Counted from the stretch's first letter, positions 29,632 through 41,601 are shown. The stretch: DNA of 64,000 bases from Sphingomonadaceae bacterium (GCA_947463325.1 CANHQT010000002.1:113616-177615); one strand, 5' to 3'. Notes: generated by a model not told the origin, from the sequence alone. Numbers and translations: made by a program.

Positions 29632-30669
29632 ATGCGCGTAGACCTGTTTGATTTTGATTTGCCGCAAGACCGCATTGCGCTTCGCCCGGTCAGCCCGCGT
29701 GATGCCGCACGGATGCTGCTGGTCGATGGTGATGCCATGTCCGACCATGGCGTCATCGATCTGCCCCGGCTGCTGCGTGCTGGCGATTGCCTGGTGTTCA
29801 ACGACACCCGCGTCATTCCCGCCCAGTTGGAAGGCGTTCGCGGGGACGCGCGGATCGGGACGACGCTACACAAGCGCATCGATCTGCGCCGGTGGCAGGC
29901 GTTTGCCCGCAATGCGAAGCGCCTCAGGATCGGGGATGTCGTGGATTATGGTGCTGGGGTCACCGCCACGGTTGAGGAACGGTATCCCGATGGCAGCATC
30001 TGCCTGGCCTTTGGCGGCGACGAACCGGTGGAAATATTGCTGTCCCGCGCCGGCACCATGCCGCTGCCGCCCTATATCGCGAGCAAGCGTGCGATCGATG
30101 AGCGCGACGCAGAGGATTATCAGACCATGTTCGCCGCGCGCGACGGCGCGGTCGCGGCACCAACCGCCTCGCTCCATTTCACTGACCGGCTGATGGCTGC
30201 CATCCGCGATGCCGGTATCCACACCGAAACTTTGACCCTTCATGTCGGCGCCGGCACCTTCCTGCCGGTGAAGGCAGAGGATACCGACGAGCATGAAATG
30301 CACGCCGAATGGGGAGAGATTTCGGCAGAGACAGCCGGCCGGATCAATGCCGTGCGCGCGGCCGGCGGACGGGTCATTGCGGTCGGCACCACGGTGCTGC
30401 GCCTGCTCGAAAGCGCCGCTGACGAGGCAGGGCAACTCCACCCCATTGCGGACGAAACCCGCATCTTCATCACGCCCGGCTATCGTTTCCGTATCGTCGA
30501 TGGTCTGATGACCAATTTCCATCTGCCCAAATCGACGCTGTTCATGCTGGTCAGCGCGCTGATGGGCCTGGAAACCATGCGCGCCGCCTATGCCCATGCC
30601 ATCGCCGGCGAATATCGTTTTTACAGCTACGGCGACTCCAGCCTGCTGTTGCCGCCGTCGCGCAAATAG
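29632..30669 (+). CDS. queA: S-adenosylmethionine:tRNA ribosyltransferase-isomerase
   Basis: A 345-residue enzyme that adds the cyclopentenediol part from SAM to preQ1-modified tRNA in queuosine synthesis. It has the start [14 protein letters not shown], the motif [10 protein letters not shown], and PTASLHFT and [11 protein letters not shown] further on, all typical of QueA. GGAGAGGA precedes the ATG by 12 bases. Its pathway partner tgt is not adjacent: an outer-membrane protein gene lies between. Confidence 0.96.
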   Translation: MRVDLFDFDLPQDRIALRPVSPRDAARMLLVDGDAMSDHGVIDLPRLLRAGDCLVFNDTRVIPAQLEGVRGDARIGTTLHKRIDLRRWQAFARNAKRLRIGDVVDYGAGVTATVEERYPDGSICLAFGGDEPVEILLSRAGTMPLPPYIASKRAIDERDAEDYQTMFAARDGAVAAPTASLHFTDRLMAAIRDAGIHTETLTLHVGAGTFLPVKAEDTDEHEMHAEWGEISAETAGRINAVRAAGGRVIAVGTTVLRLLESAADEAGQLHPIADETRIFITPGYRFRIVDGLMTNFHLPKSTLFMLVSALMGLETMRAAYAHAIAGEYRFYSYGDSSLLLPPSRK

Positions 30670-30763
30670 GGCGCTTGACCGCGCCAAGCTGAACCGCTGT
30701 TCAGACTGTGTTGCCTTTATAGCACAGCTAGGCGATCTGCGGCTTTTCTCGGTCTTTTGTTAA

Positions 30764-30788
30764 GGAAACTTGCAGCTTAGGGGGCGTT
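30764..30788 (+). promoter_or_regulatory. Candidate EcfG-type promoter before the OMP gene
   Basis: GGAAA at 30764-30768, 16 bases, then CGTT at 30785-30788. It differs from the exact GGAAC-N16-CGTT pairs in the stress locus at one base. The OMP ATG is 75 bases downstream. Confidence 0.35.
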
Positions 30789-30863
30789 AGACGCTTCCCG
30801 CCCGGACAATCCAGAAAAGGTCTGCCGGGCTGATAGCAGAAGATTGCAGAAGGATTTTTCGCG

Positions 30864-31403
30864 ATGACCAAGCTTTCCCTCCTCGCCGCTGCCGGTGCAG
30901 CCGCCCTTGCCATCTCGACCGGCGCCTCCGCGCAGGAAGCCGCAACCGCGCAGCCCTATGTTGGCCTTTCGGGCGGCTATCACAGCCTCGGTGTTTTGGG
31001 CGTCAACGATGATGATGGCGCGATCTACGGTGTCGTCGCCGGCGTTGATGTTCCGGTCGGCGAAACGCTGACGCTGGGCGTCGAAGGCAATTATCATCTC
31101 GGCACCGACGGCATCGACAGCGAATATGGTGTCGCCGCGCGTCTCGGCTTCCCGGTCGGCGACAATGGCAGCCTGCTGTTCGTGAAGGGCGGTTACCAGT
31201 GGGTCGAATTCGACCTCGGCAATTTCGTTCCGCTTCCGGGGCCGGGGCCTGTCCCGGCTGTCAATGACACAGACAGCGACTTTATTGTTGGCGTCGGCGG
31301 CGAATTCGGCCTCGGTGACAGCCCTGTGCGCCTGCGCGTCGGTGTCGATACCATTGGCTTTGACAGTGTCCGCGCCACGGCAGGTGTTGTCTTCAAGTTC
31401 TGA
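30864..31403 (+). CDS. Small outer-membrane beta-barrel protein
   Basis: A 179-residue protein with a signal peptide cleaved after GASA. The mature part has alternating amphipathic strands (PYVGLSGGYHSLGV, IYGVVAGVDVPV, LTLGVEGNYHLG, GVAARLGFPVG) and ends in VVFKF with a C-terminal Phe, the BamA recognition signature. Length and pattern fit an eight-stranded OmpA/opacity-type barrel with one Pro-rich external loop (LPGPGPVPA). It sits between queA and tgt with its own terminator, so it is a separate unit. Confidence 0.85.
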   Translation: MTKLSLLAAAGAAALAISTGASAQEAATAQPYVGLSGGYHSLGVLGVNDDDGAIYGVVAGVDVPVGETLTLGVEGNYHLGTDGIDSEYGVAARLGFPVGDNGSLLFVKGGYQWVEFDLGNFVPLPGPGPVPAVNDTDSDFIVGVGGEFGLGDSPVRLRVGVDTIGFDSVRATAGVVFKF

Positions 31404-31441
31404 GCAACCGCGGCTGGTTCCTTGCGGGGCCGGTCAGGGTG

Positions 31442-34372
<2,931 letters not shown>

Positions 34373-34381
34373 CCGACCTGG

Positions 34382-34624
34382 TCAGTCGAGCTTACGCAGC
34401 AGATCCAGCATCTCGTCCGGAATCGCTTCGTCGAGGGTCGTTTGATAGGCTTGGCGCAGTGAAGCGGAAACGCTGTCTAGCCCGGATTCCGGAGAATTGC
34501 TGGTTAATGGTGCGCTCGCAGAGGCGTCTGCCGCAGGAGCAGCGCGCTTCGTCTTGCTATTCTTCCCGGCTTGGGTTGTCCCGTGCAACTGTCTCGTCCC
34601 TGAGCCCGACTGCTTGCTTGTCAT
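34382..34624 (-). CDS. nepR: NepR anti-sigma factor
   Basis: An 80-residue protein. The C-terminal half SASLRQAYQTTLDEAIPDEMLDLLRKLD, read in two helices, matches the NepR core that binds EcfG and the sigma-like domain of PhyR. The N-terminal half is Ser/Thr/Ala-rich and disordered, as usual. The ATG at 34624 gives a typical NepR size; the frame is open far upstream across the promoter region, which is not coding. It is transcribed from the minus-strand EcfG promoter and coupled to phyP. Confidence 0.92.
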   Translation of the reverse strand: MTSKQSGSGTRQLHGTTQAGKNSKTKRAAPAADASASAPLTSNSPESGLDSVSASLRQAYQTTLDEAIPDEMLDLLRKLD

Positions 34625-34699
34625 ACCATTGAAACTCTGTCCCGCAACCGATCCGGACCGGGCAGGTTCGGCGTTCAGGGGCGAGGTTGTGGCGTGGGT

Positions 34700-34724
34700 A
34701 ACGCGATCGCGCGCAACTGGTTCC
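34700..34724 (-). promoter_or_regulatory. EcfG-dependent promoter of nepR-phyP
   Basis: On the minus strand GGAAC (34724-34720), 16 bases, then CGTT (34703-34700): an exact match to the alphaproteobacterial EcfG consensus. The nepR ATG is 76 bases downstream. Confidence 0.9.
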
Positions 34725-34765
34725 CTTGGTAGAATCCCCGATTGATCAGGGGCGAACCGAATGAT

Positions 34766-34790
34766 GGAACCGATTGCGTAACCGCTCGTT
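34766..34790 (+). promoter_or_regulatory. EcfG-dependent promoter of phyR-ecfG
   Basis: GGAAC at 34766-34770, 16 bases, then CGTT at 34787-34790: an exact match to the EcfG consensus. The phyR ATG at 34843 follows. With the minus-strand copy it forms a divergent pair that gives positive feedback. Confidence 0.9.
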
Positions 34791-34842
34791 GTGGAAGCGG
34801 CGAAAAGTGACGGGACGGGCTGTCCTGTTGCGGGGAGTAACA

Positions 34843-35643
34843 ATGACGCTTGGTCAACAACTGGCACCGCATTTGCCGTATCTGCGTCGCTATGCGCGCG
34901 CACTGACGGGTAATCAGGCCAGTGGGGATGCTTTTGTCCGGGCGACGCTGCAGGCGATTGTCGATGCGCCGTCGGAGTTTCCGGCGGAGAGGCAGCGGAT
35001 CGGCCTGTACCGGGCATTTCATGCCATCTGGGGCAGTGTCGATGCTGCCAGTGTGCACGAGCGCGCGACGAGCGAGAGCAGCGATCCTGCGCTGATCGCG
35101 CGGATGCGGCTTTCCCTCATCACCCCGCTGTCGCGTCAGGCCTTGCTGCTTTCCGCGCTCGAAGGCTTCACCGCGACGGAAATCGCCCAGATCATTGATG
35201 TCGATGCGGCAATGGCGGGCCAATTGGTGGCCGAGGCATTGGCAGAGATCGACCGGCAGACCCATGCCCATGTCCTCATCATCGAGGATGAACCGATCAT
35301 CGCCATGGACATTGAATCCATCGTCAAGGATCTGGGTCATGAAGTGACGGGTATTGCCGTCACCCGCGCTGAGGCGGTGGCGCTGGCCAAGGCGGACCGG
35401 CCGGGGCTCGTGTTGGCGGACATTCAGCTCGCCGATGACAGTTCCGGTATCGATGCGGTTGCCGACATATTGGCCGACATTGATGTGCCAGTGATTTTCA
35501 TCACGGCTTTTCCCGAACGGTTGCTGACCGGGCAGCGGCCCGAACCCACCTTCCTCATCACCAAGCCGTTCCAGCAGGCAACGCTGAAGGCAACGATCGC
35601 GCAAGCGCTGTTCTTCGACCTTGCCACTGTTCCAGCGCACTGA
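34843..35643 (+). CDS. phyR: PhyR general stress response regulator
   Basis: A 266-residue anti-anti-sigma factor. Residues 1-135 form a sigma-factor-like (ECF sigma2/sigma4) domain. Residues about 143-260 form a receiver domain with the acidic pocket in IIEDE (149-150), the phosphorylated Asp193 in LADIQL, and Lys in ITKPF near 242. When phosphorylated, the sigma-like domain captures NepR and frees EcfG; this mechanism is established for the family. The ATG at 34843 has GGGGAG upstream. ecfG follows after 28 bases, in one operon from the EcfG promoter. Confidence 0.96.
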   Translation: MTLGQQLAPHLPYLRRYARALTGNQASGDAFVRATLQAIVDAPSEFPAERQRIGLYRAFHAIWGSVDAASVHERATSESSDPALIARMRLSLITPLSRQALLLSALEGFTATEIAQIIDVDAAMAGQLVAEALAEIDRQTHAHVLIIEDEPIIAMDIESIVKDLGHEVTGIAVTRAEAVALAKADRPGLVLADIQLADDSSGIDAVADILADIDVPVIFITAFPERLLTGQRPEPTFLITKPFQQATLKATIAQALFFDLATVPAH

Positions 35644-35671
35644 GGCGGTGTGACCGTCTCCAAGATGACAG

Positions 35672-36319
35672 ATGCCCGCTGTGGCTGACGTACGCCCCCA
35701 CAATAGTGCTGCGGACGACGGTACCGGGCCGTTCGTGGCGCTGGATGATGACAGTTTCCGCGATGAACTGGCGCTCACCATCCCCCACCTGCGTGCCTTT
35801 GCCCGTTCGCTGTGCGGATCGCGCGACATGGCCGATGATCTGGTGCAGGAAACCATGCTTAAGGCATGGAATGCGCGGCAACGCTTTGCCGCCGGCACCA
35901 ACATGCGGGCCTGGACCTTCATCATCCTGCGCAACATTTTTCTGTCGCAGATGCGCCGCAACCGCTTTCGCGGCGAATGGGATGATCTGGCAGCAGAACG
36001 GATGTTGGCCGCGCCTGCGGGGCAGGACAAGATCGTCGAATTGTCGGACCTGCACCGCGCCATGCAGCAGCTCCCGACGGCCCAGCGCGAGGCGCTGATC
36101 CTCATCGGTGCGGGTGGTTTTGCCTATGAAGAAGCCGCTGAAATCTGCGGCGTAGCGATCGGCACTATCAAAAGCCGCGTGGCGCGCGGCCGCGTCGCGC
36201 TCGAACAATTGCTCGAATCGGGGGCACTGCCGCAACGGCGCAGCGATGATGCCGGTGGCAGTGAGGCAATGCGCCAGATACTGAACGAGGTTGGCCAAAT
36301 CGCGGGGCAGAACGGCTAA
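35672..36319 (+). CDS. ecfG: EcfG general stress sigma factor
   Basis: A 215-residue ECF sigma factor. Region 2 is about residues 30-95 (LRAFARSLCGSRDMADDLVQETMLKAW, split across helices), and region 4 is about 125-185, with LPTAQREALILIGAGGFAYEEAA and the recognition helix GVAIGTIKSRVARGR. It directs transcription of the general stress regulon and, by the promoters at 34700-34790, of its own locus. It is held by NepR and freed by phosphorylated PhyR. The start at 35672 is the only ATG that fits. Confidence 0.95.
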   Translation: MPAVADVRPHNSAADDGTGPFVALDDDSFRDELALTIPHLRAFARSLCGSRDMADDLVQETMLKAWNARQRFAAGTNMRAWTFIILRNIFLSQMRRNRFRGEWDDLAAERMLAAPAGQDKIVELSDLHRAMQQLPTAQREALILIGAGGFAYEEAAEICGVAIGTIKSRVARGRVALEQLLESGALPQRRSDDAGGSEAMRQILNEVGQIAGQNG

Positions 36320-36356
36320 GCGCTTGCATGCCTGCCCGTCGCACGTCAGCAGTGGC

Positions 36357-39068
36357 ATGCAGATGGCCGGACAATCACACAGCAATCGTGACGATGCGAT
36401 CGAACGGGCGATGGCGCACGCGCCATTCCTGCGCCTGCTTGCGTCCCGCCGCGACCCTCTGGTCGATGCATTCCGGGCAAAGGGGTTGGCAGCGCTGGAT
36501 GGCTCCGCCGCTTTCGATCCCGCCGATACCCAGCGCAGCCTGCGCGTGCGGCGCGGTGATGTCGCGCTGGTTTCGGCGCTTGCGGATCTTTCTGGCGAAG
36601 CGGACTTCGGATCGGTGGTGCGCTTGCTGTCGGACTTTGCCGATGAGGCGTGTGACGCGGCCCTTGCCGCCGCCTTTGCCGAACGCGCACCGGGCGAACC
36701 GATGCGCGGCCTTGCCGTGATCGCGCTCGGCAAACTTGGCAGCCATGAGCTCAATTACCGTTCGGATATCGACCCGATCCTTATCTTCGATCCGGAGACA
36801 TTGCCGCGCCGAGAGCGTGACGATCCGGAGGAAGCGGCCGTGCGGATCGCGCGGCGATGGGTTGACCTCCTGTCGCAGCGGACTGCCGACGGGCATGTGC
36901 TGCGTGTCGATTTGCGGCTCAGGCCGTCGCCGGAAGTCACGCCGATTGTGCTGCCGGTCGATGCGGCCATCTCATATTATGAAACGCACGCGCTCGCCTG
37001 GGAACAGGCGGCCTTCATCCGCGCCCGCGCCAGCGCCGGCGATAAAGCGCTTGGTCAACGCTTCCTCTCTGCGATTCAGCCGTTCATCTGGCGTCGCAGC
37101 CTGGATTTCGGCCAGATCAAGCGCATCGGTGAGATCACTGACCGGATCCGCAGCCATTATGCTGCAGGGCAGGCATTCGGTCCCGGTTATGACCTGAAGC
37201 GCGGCCGCGGCGGCATCCGCGAGGTCGAATTCTTCGCGCAGGTGCAGCAGCTGATCCATGGCGGGCGTAATCCAGCTTTGCGCGCGCCTGCGACGCTTGA
37301 TGCGCTCGCGGCCCTTGCCAATGCAGGCATCGTCGAACCCGATGTGGCTGGCACGCTGGCCGATGCCTATCGCTTGCTGCGCACCATCGAACACCGGCTG
37401 CAGATGGTCGATGACCAGCAGACGCACAGCCTGCCTGCCTCAGCCGATGCGCTCGCCAATGTCGCGCGGCTGCACGGGATGGGCGGTGGCGATGAACTGG
37501 TGGGATTGCTGGCACCGCATGTCGCGACTGTTGGCGGGCATTTCGATGCGCTCGTCGGGGCTCGGCAGGGCGGGCCGGGCGCGCGCTGGCCGCATAACGC
37601 CGAAGCATTGGCCAGCGCCGCCGAACAGGCCGGCTTCGCTGACGGTCCGGCAGCAGCGCGGCTGATCGAAAGGTGGCGCGGCGGGGCGGTGCGGGCGCTG
37701 CGCACCCCGGTTGCACAGGCCGCGCTGGAGGAATTGCTGCCAACATTGATGCCGGCGATCGGCCGTGCGCCCGATCCTGCCGTCGCGCTGGCACGTTTCG
37801 ATGCGCTGCTGTCCGGCCTGCCCAGCGCGCTCAACTTCATGAACTTGCTCGTCGCGCAGCCGCAACTGGCCGCGATGCTCGCTGCAATCCTTGCCCATGC
37901 CCCGGCGCTGGCCGATGATCTCGCGGCGCGCCCGACGCTGATCGAAGGATTGCTCGATGCCAGCGTCTTTGCCGCGCCCGCCAGCCCGGTGGCGCTGGCA
38001 GCGCAGATGGTGGCGGACGGACGCGACTATGAGCGCCAGCTCGATCATGTCCGCAATGTGGTGGGCGAGCATCGCTTTGCGCTGGGTGTGCAACTGGTCG
38101 CCGCCGCGCGCGACCCGCTGCTCGTCTCGCGCGGCTATGCCGACATTGCCGATGCCGCGCTGGAGGCGCTGACCGCAGCGACCATTGCTGAATTTGAGGC
38201 GGCGCATGGCCGCGTGCCAGGGGCGGAATTGCTCATCCTCGCGCTCGGCCGGCTCGGCGGGCGGGCCCTGACGCACGCCTCCGACCTTGATCTCATCCTG
38301 CTGTATGAGGGCGATCATCTGGCGGAATCCGATGGTCGGAGGCCGCTCGGTGCGACAAATTACTTCAACCGGCTCGGCCAGCGCGTGATCGCTGCGCTGT
38401 CGGTCCCGACTGCGGCCGGGCGCCTCTATGACATCGATGTGCGCTTGCGTCCGCAGGGCAATAAGGGGCCGCTTGTCGCCAGCATCGATGCCTTTACCCG
38501 TTACCAGCGTGAGGAAGCCTGGACGTGGGAACATATGGCGTTGACCCGCGCACGACCCGTGTTCGGATCAGGCGAAGCGCGGGTAAAGCTCGCAGGCATC
38601 ATCACCGATGTGCTCGCCACGCCGCGCGATACCGCCATGCTGCTGGCCGATATCGCCAAGATGCGCGCGGACATGGCGGCGCATAAGCCGCCCGCGTCAG
38701 ACCTTGATGTGAAGCTGGTCGAGGGCGGCCTCGTCGACTGCGAATTTGCCATCCACGCCACCCAGCTCGTTCATTGCACCGGCTTTGATCCCCGTCTCAA
38801 TGTCGCGCTGCGACGGCTGGTGGATGCTGGTCTTGCCCCGCCCGGCGTGCATGGCGCGATGGACCTGATGGGGCGGATGCTGGTCACGCTCCGGCTGATG
38901 GCGCCCGGCGGCACGCCGCCTAGCGCGGAAAGCGCGGCGCGCGTCGCGCAGGTGTGCGGATATGGCGATGACGTAGGCGGCTGGCATGCGCTGCTTGCCG
39001 CCTATGCCGATGCGCGGCAGGAGGTCGGCGGGTGGTGGCGTGCGATTCGCGACAGCGCACAGCAATGA
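36357..39068 (+). CDS. glnE: Bifunctional glutamine synthetase adenylyltransferase/deadenylase
   Basis: A 903-residue enzyme that adds AMP to, and removes it from, glutamine synthetase under PII control. Two nucleotidyltransferase domains are seen: ALGKLGSHELNYRSDID near residue 123 (deadenylase half) and ALGRLGGRALTHASDLD near residue 630 (adenylyltransferase half), each with the GxLGG/SDxD pair. The length is slightly below the E. coli 946. ATGs at 36357 and 36363 are both possible. It follows ecfG after 37 bases but has no functional link to it. Confidence 0.96.
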   Translation: MQMAGQSHSNRDDAIERAMAHAPFLRLLASRRDPLVDAFRAKGLAALDGSAAFDPADTQRSLRVRRGDVALVSALADLSGEADFGSVVRLLSDFADEACDAALAAAFAERAPGEPMRGLAVIALGKLGSHELNYRSDIDPILIFDPETLPRRERDDPEEAAVRIARRWVDLLSQRTADGHVLRVDLRLRPSPEVTPIVLPVDAAISYYETHALAWEQAAFIRARASAGDKALGQRFLSAIQPFIWRRSLDFGQIKRIGEITDRIRSHYAAGQAFGPGYDLKRGRGGIREVEFFAQVQQLIHGGRNPALRAPATLDALAALANAGIVEPDVAGTLADAYRLLRTIEHRLQMVDDQQTHSLPASADALANVARLHGMGGGDELVGLLAPHVATVGGHFDALVGARQGGPGARWPHNAEALASAAEQAGFADGPAAARLIERWRGGAVRALRTPVAQAALEELLPTLMPAIGRAPDPAVALARFDALLSGLPSALNFMNLLVAQPQLAAMLAAILAHAPALADDLAARPTLIEGLLDASVFAAPASPVALAAQMVADGRDYERQLDHVRNVVGEHRFALGVQLVAAARDPLLVSRGYADIADAALEALTAATIAEFEAAHGRVPGAELLILALGRLGGRALTHASDLDLILLYEGDHLAESDGRRPLGATNYFNRLGQRVIAALSVPTAAGRLYDIDVRLRPQGNKGPLVASIDAFTRYQREEAWTWEHMALTRARPVFGSGEARVKLAGIITDVLATPRDTAMLLADIAKMRADMAAHKPPASDLDVKLVEGGLVDCEFAIHATQLVHCTGFDPRLNVALRRLVDAGLAPPGVHGAMDLMGRMLVTLRLMAPGGTPPSAESAARVAQVCGYGDDVGGWHALLAAYADARQEVGGWWRAIRDSAQQ

Positions 39069-39081
39069 GGATTTGAGGCAT

Positions 39082-39540
39082 ATGGAACAGGGTGATCCCA
39101 TTCCTTCCGGCACGCTTGTCATGGCGGATGGCACCAGCGTCGATCTCGCCACTCTGTCCGGGCGGGCGCTGGTCATCTATTTCTATCCGAAGGCTGACAC
39201 GCCGGGCTGCACCAATGAGGCGAAGGATTTCTCTGCCCTCATCACCGATTTCGACGCGATCGGCGTCCGCGTGATCGGCGTCTCCAAAGACAGCCCCAAA
39301 AAACTGGCGAAGTTCGCTGAAAAATATGGCCTTTCTGTCCTGCTCGGCTCGGATGAGGGCGGGCAGGTGACAGAGGATTTCGGCGCCTGGGTCGAAAAGT
39401 CGATGTACGGCAAGAAATATATGGGCATCGAACGTTGCACTGTCCTGTTCGGCGCCGACGGCAAGGCCGCGCGCGTCTGGCGCAATGTGAAGGTGAAGGG
39501 CCACGCCGAAGAGGTGCTGGCCGCCGCCCGCGCGCTTTAG
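39082..39540 (+). CDS. bcp: Peroxiredoxin of the Bcp/PrxQ type
   Basis: A 152-residue thiol peroxidase that reduces hydroperoxides. The peroxidatic Cys43 lies in ADTPGCTNEAKDF. The E. coli-type resolving Cys five residues later is replaced by Lys48. The only other Cys is Cys119 in IERCTVLFG, so it is either a 1-Cys enzyme or uses Cys119. GAGG precedes the ATG at 39082. It lies 13 bases after glnE, on the same strand. Confidence 0.92.
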   Translation: MEQGDPIPSGTLVMADGTSVDLATLSGRALVIYFYPKADTPGCTNEAKDFSALITDFDAIGVRVIGVSKDSPKKLAKFAEKYGLSVLLGSDEGGQVTEDFGAWVEKSMYGKKYMGIERCTVLFGADGKAARVWRNVKVKGHAEEVLAAARAL

Positions 39541-39564
39541 GGCTGGTAGCCCCGGTTTGATCGT

Positions 39565-40353
39565 ATGACGCTTGCCCGCGCCATTGCCGCCGTTCTGTCG
39601 ATCGGTGACCCGCAGCGCCATGTCATGGCGACGCGGGCGCTCGTGCGCGATTGGCGAAAAGGGCGGCTCGCCTGGGATTTCGACGTGGCGATGCCCGATG
39701 AGCCCGCGCGGCCAGCCGCACCCGAACTGCGCCGCCCGGGGGATATGCCGAAACGCGGCAAGATCGGCTCCGAACGCTCGCGCATCGCGATGCTCCATGC
39801 GCTGGCGCATATCGAATATGTCGCGATTGCCCTTGCTCTCGACGCGGCGGGTCGGTTCGGCGCCGGCTTCCCGCGTGCCTTTGTCGATGACTGGCTGTCA
39901 GTCGCGGCGGATGAGGCGATGCATTTCGCGCTGCTCGACCGGCGGTTGAAGGCGATGGGCAGCCACTATGGCGCGCTCCCCGCGCATGACGGGCTTTGGC
40001 AAAGCGCACGCGCCACTGCGCATGATCCGCTGGCGCGGCTCGCTGTGGTGCCGATGGTCTTGGAAGCGCGCGGGCTCGATGTGACGCCGGCGACAGTCGA
40101 TCGGTTTCGTGCCGCCGAGGATGAAGCGAGCGCCCGCATCCTTACGCGCATCTATACCGATGAAATTCGCCATGTTTCGGTCGGCACACGCTGGTTCGAA
40201 TGGGGCTGCGATGAAGCGCGGGTCGAATCACACACGCACTGGAAAATGCTCATCGAACAGGGGTTTCGCGGCGCCATTCATCCGCCGTTCAACGACTCAG
40301 CGCGTCAAGCTGCCGGTTTAACGCAGGAATATTATCTGGCAGTTGCACGTTAA
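39565..40353 (+). CDS. DUF455 ferritin-like protein
   Basis: A 262-residue protein with a helical ferritin-like fold. Likely di-metal ligands are in HALAHIEY (His82, Glu84), DEAMH (Glu117, His120), and a later DEIRH near residue 200. The pattern is that of the DUF455 family, whose function is not known. There is no signal peptide. It lies 24 bases after bcp, so co-transcription with the peroxidase is possible and would fit an oxidative or metal-related role; this is inference. Confidence 0.85.
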   Translation: MTLARAIAAVLSIGDPQRHVMATRALVRDWRKGRLAWDFDVAMPDEPARPAAPELRRPGDMPKRGKIGSERSRIAMLHALAHIEYVAIALALDAAGRFGAGFPRAFVDDWLSVAADEAMHFALLDRRLKAMGSHYGALPAHDGLWQSARATAHDPLARLAVVPMVLEARGLDVTPATVDRFRAAEDEASARILTRIYTDEIRHVSVGTRWFEWGCDEARVESHTHWKMLIEQGFRGAIHPPFNDSARQAAGLTQEYYLAVAR

Positions 40354-40372
40354 TACGTCAGCCCGCAGGAAA

Positions 40373-40390
40373 GTTTCCGAGCGGGGAAAC
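40373..40390. promoter_or_regulatory. Perfect inverted repeat upstream of the M23 peptidase gene
   Basis: GTTTCC at 40373-40378 and GGAAAC at 40385-40390 are exact reverse complements around GAGCGG, 84 bases before the gene. It is short and could be chance. Confidence 0.3.
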
Positions 40391-40473
40391 GGAAAAATCC
40401 GGCCCATCGGGAATGTCACTGCGGTCGTTGTGGGGAGCTTGGCTCCGGCGACCGATTTGGGTTTCGGGGTCGC

Positions 40474-41211
40474 ATGCTGTTCAAATCCCTTCGTGCCGTT
40501 GCTGCCTGCTTCGCTTTGGCGATGGCTGCACCTGCACTGACCAATGAGGCCCCGGTCGATCTCGATACCCCTGACACCATCGTCGACACGCGCGAAGCCG
40601 AAGAGGCTGTTTCTGCTGCGGACGCGACGGCCGCTGCACTGGTTGCCGCAACGCCGCTGCTCGCCAGCCGCATCGAAGGCCGTCCGGCCGGCGACAGCCA
40701 GTTCCGCTCGATCTTCTCGGCATGGCGCCAGATGGATGGTCCGGCTGCTCAGGCACTCGCCATTCCGTCGCGCCGTCCGGTCGATGAAATGCGCCTGACC
40801 TCCAGCTTCGGTCATCGCAGCGATCCTTTCACCGGTCGCCGTGCCCGCCACAATGGCATCGACATTCCGGGCCCGGTCGGCACGCCGATCTATGCCACCG
40901 CTGACGGCACTGTTGGCCGCGCCCAGTGGCTCGGTGGTTACGGCAAATATGTCGAAATCGAACATGGTCACGCGCTGCAGACCCGCTACGGCCACCTTTC
41001 GCAGATCCTCGTCGCACCGGGCCAGCGCGTCCGCCGCGGCGATCTGATCGGCCTGATGGGCTCGACCGGCCGTTCGACTGGCAGCCACCTCCATTATGAA
41101 GTCCGCGTTGCTGGCGCTCCGGTCAACCCGATGCCCTTCATCCATGAAGATGGTGTGATGGTTGCTGCTGCCGGCCACGGCAACGTCGCCCTCGGCGGTC
41201 CGCGCGAATAA
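40474..41211 (+). CDS. M23 (LytM-type) periplasmic peptidase
   Basis: A 245-residue protein with a signal peptide (about 1-23). The C-terminal two thirds are a peptidase M23 domain with the zinc ligands in RHNGIDIPG (His126, Asp130) and HLHYE (His205, His207). All ligands are present, so it is likely an active endopeptidase on peptidoglycan cross-links and not a degenerate activator. A 120-base leader separates it from the DUF455 gene. A perfect TGCCCCCGGGGGCA palindrome (41223-41236) lies after the stop and may help end the transcript. Confidence 0.93.
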   Translation: MLFKSLRAVAACFALAMAAPALTNEAPVDLDTPDTIVDTREAEEAVSAADATAAALVAATPLLASRIEGRPAGDSQFRSIFSAWRQMDGPAAQALAIPSRRPVDEMRLTSSFGHRSDPFTGRRARHNGIDIPGPVGTPIYATADGTVGRAQWLGGYGKYVEIEHGHALQTRYGHLSQILVAPGQRVRRGDLIGLMGSTGRSTGSHLHYEVRVAGAPVNPMPFIHEDGVMVAAAGHGNVALGGPRE

Positions 41212-41256
41212 GCGCGGCACCTTGCCCCCGGGGGCAGGCACGCCTATTTTGCGGAC

Positions 41257-41601
41257 ATGACCGTCACTCTCGCCGCTGATGCCGTTTCGCTGACGCCTGC
41301 TGCCGCAGCGCGCGTGCGCGTGATCGCCGAACGGCAGGGCAGGGCGCCACAGTTGCGCCTCTCGGTCGAAGGCGGCGGCTGTTCCGGCTTCACCTATAAA
41401 TTCGGCATGGCCGACAGCGTCGATGGGGACGATATCGTCACTGCGACCGACGGTGCCGAGCTGGTGGTCGATTCGATCAGCCTCGATCTTCTGCGCGGCA
41501 GCCTTGTCGATTTCGTCGACAATCTCGGCGGTTCGCATTTTCAGGTAACTAACCCCAATGCCGCCGCCGGCTGCGGCTGCGGGTCGAGCTTCGCGATCTA
41601 A
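41257..41601 (+). CDS. erpA: A-type iron-sulfur carrier protein
   Basis: A 114-residue A-type Fe-S carrier. The three ligand cysteines are Cys42 in GGGCSGF and Cys106 and Cys108 in the C-terminal GCGCGSSFAI. The protein delivers clusters to apo-enzymes. Whether it is ErpA, IscA or SufA cannot be separated by eye; ErpA is the usual name for stand-alone copies like this one. It precedes exonuclease III by 52 bases. Confidence 0.92.
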   Translation: MTVTLAADAVSLTPAAAARVRVIAERQGRAPQLRLSVEGGGCSGFTYKFGMADSVDGDDIVTATDGAELVVDSISLDLLRGSLVDFVDNLGGSHFQVTNPNAAAGCGCGSSFAI

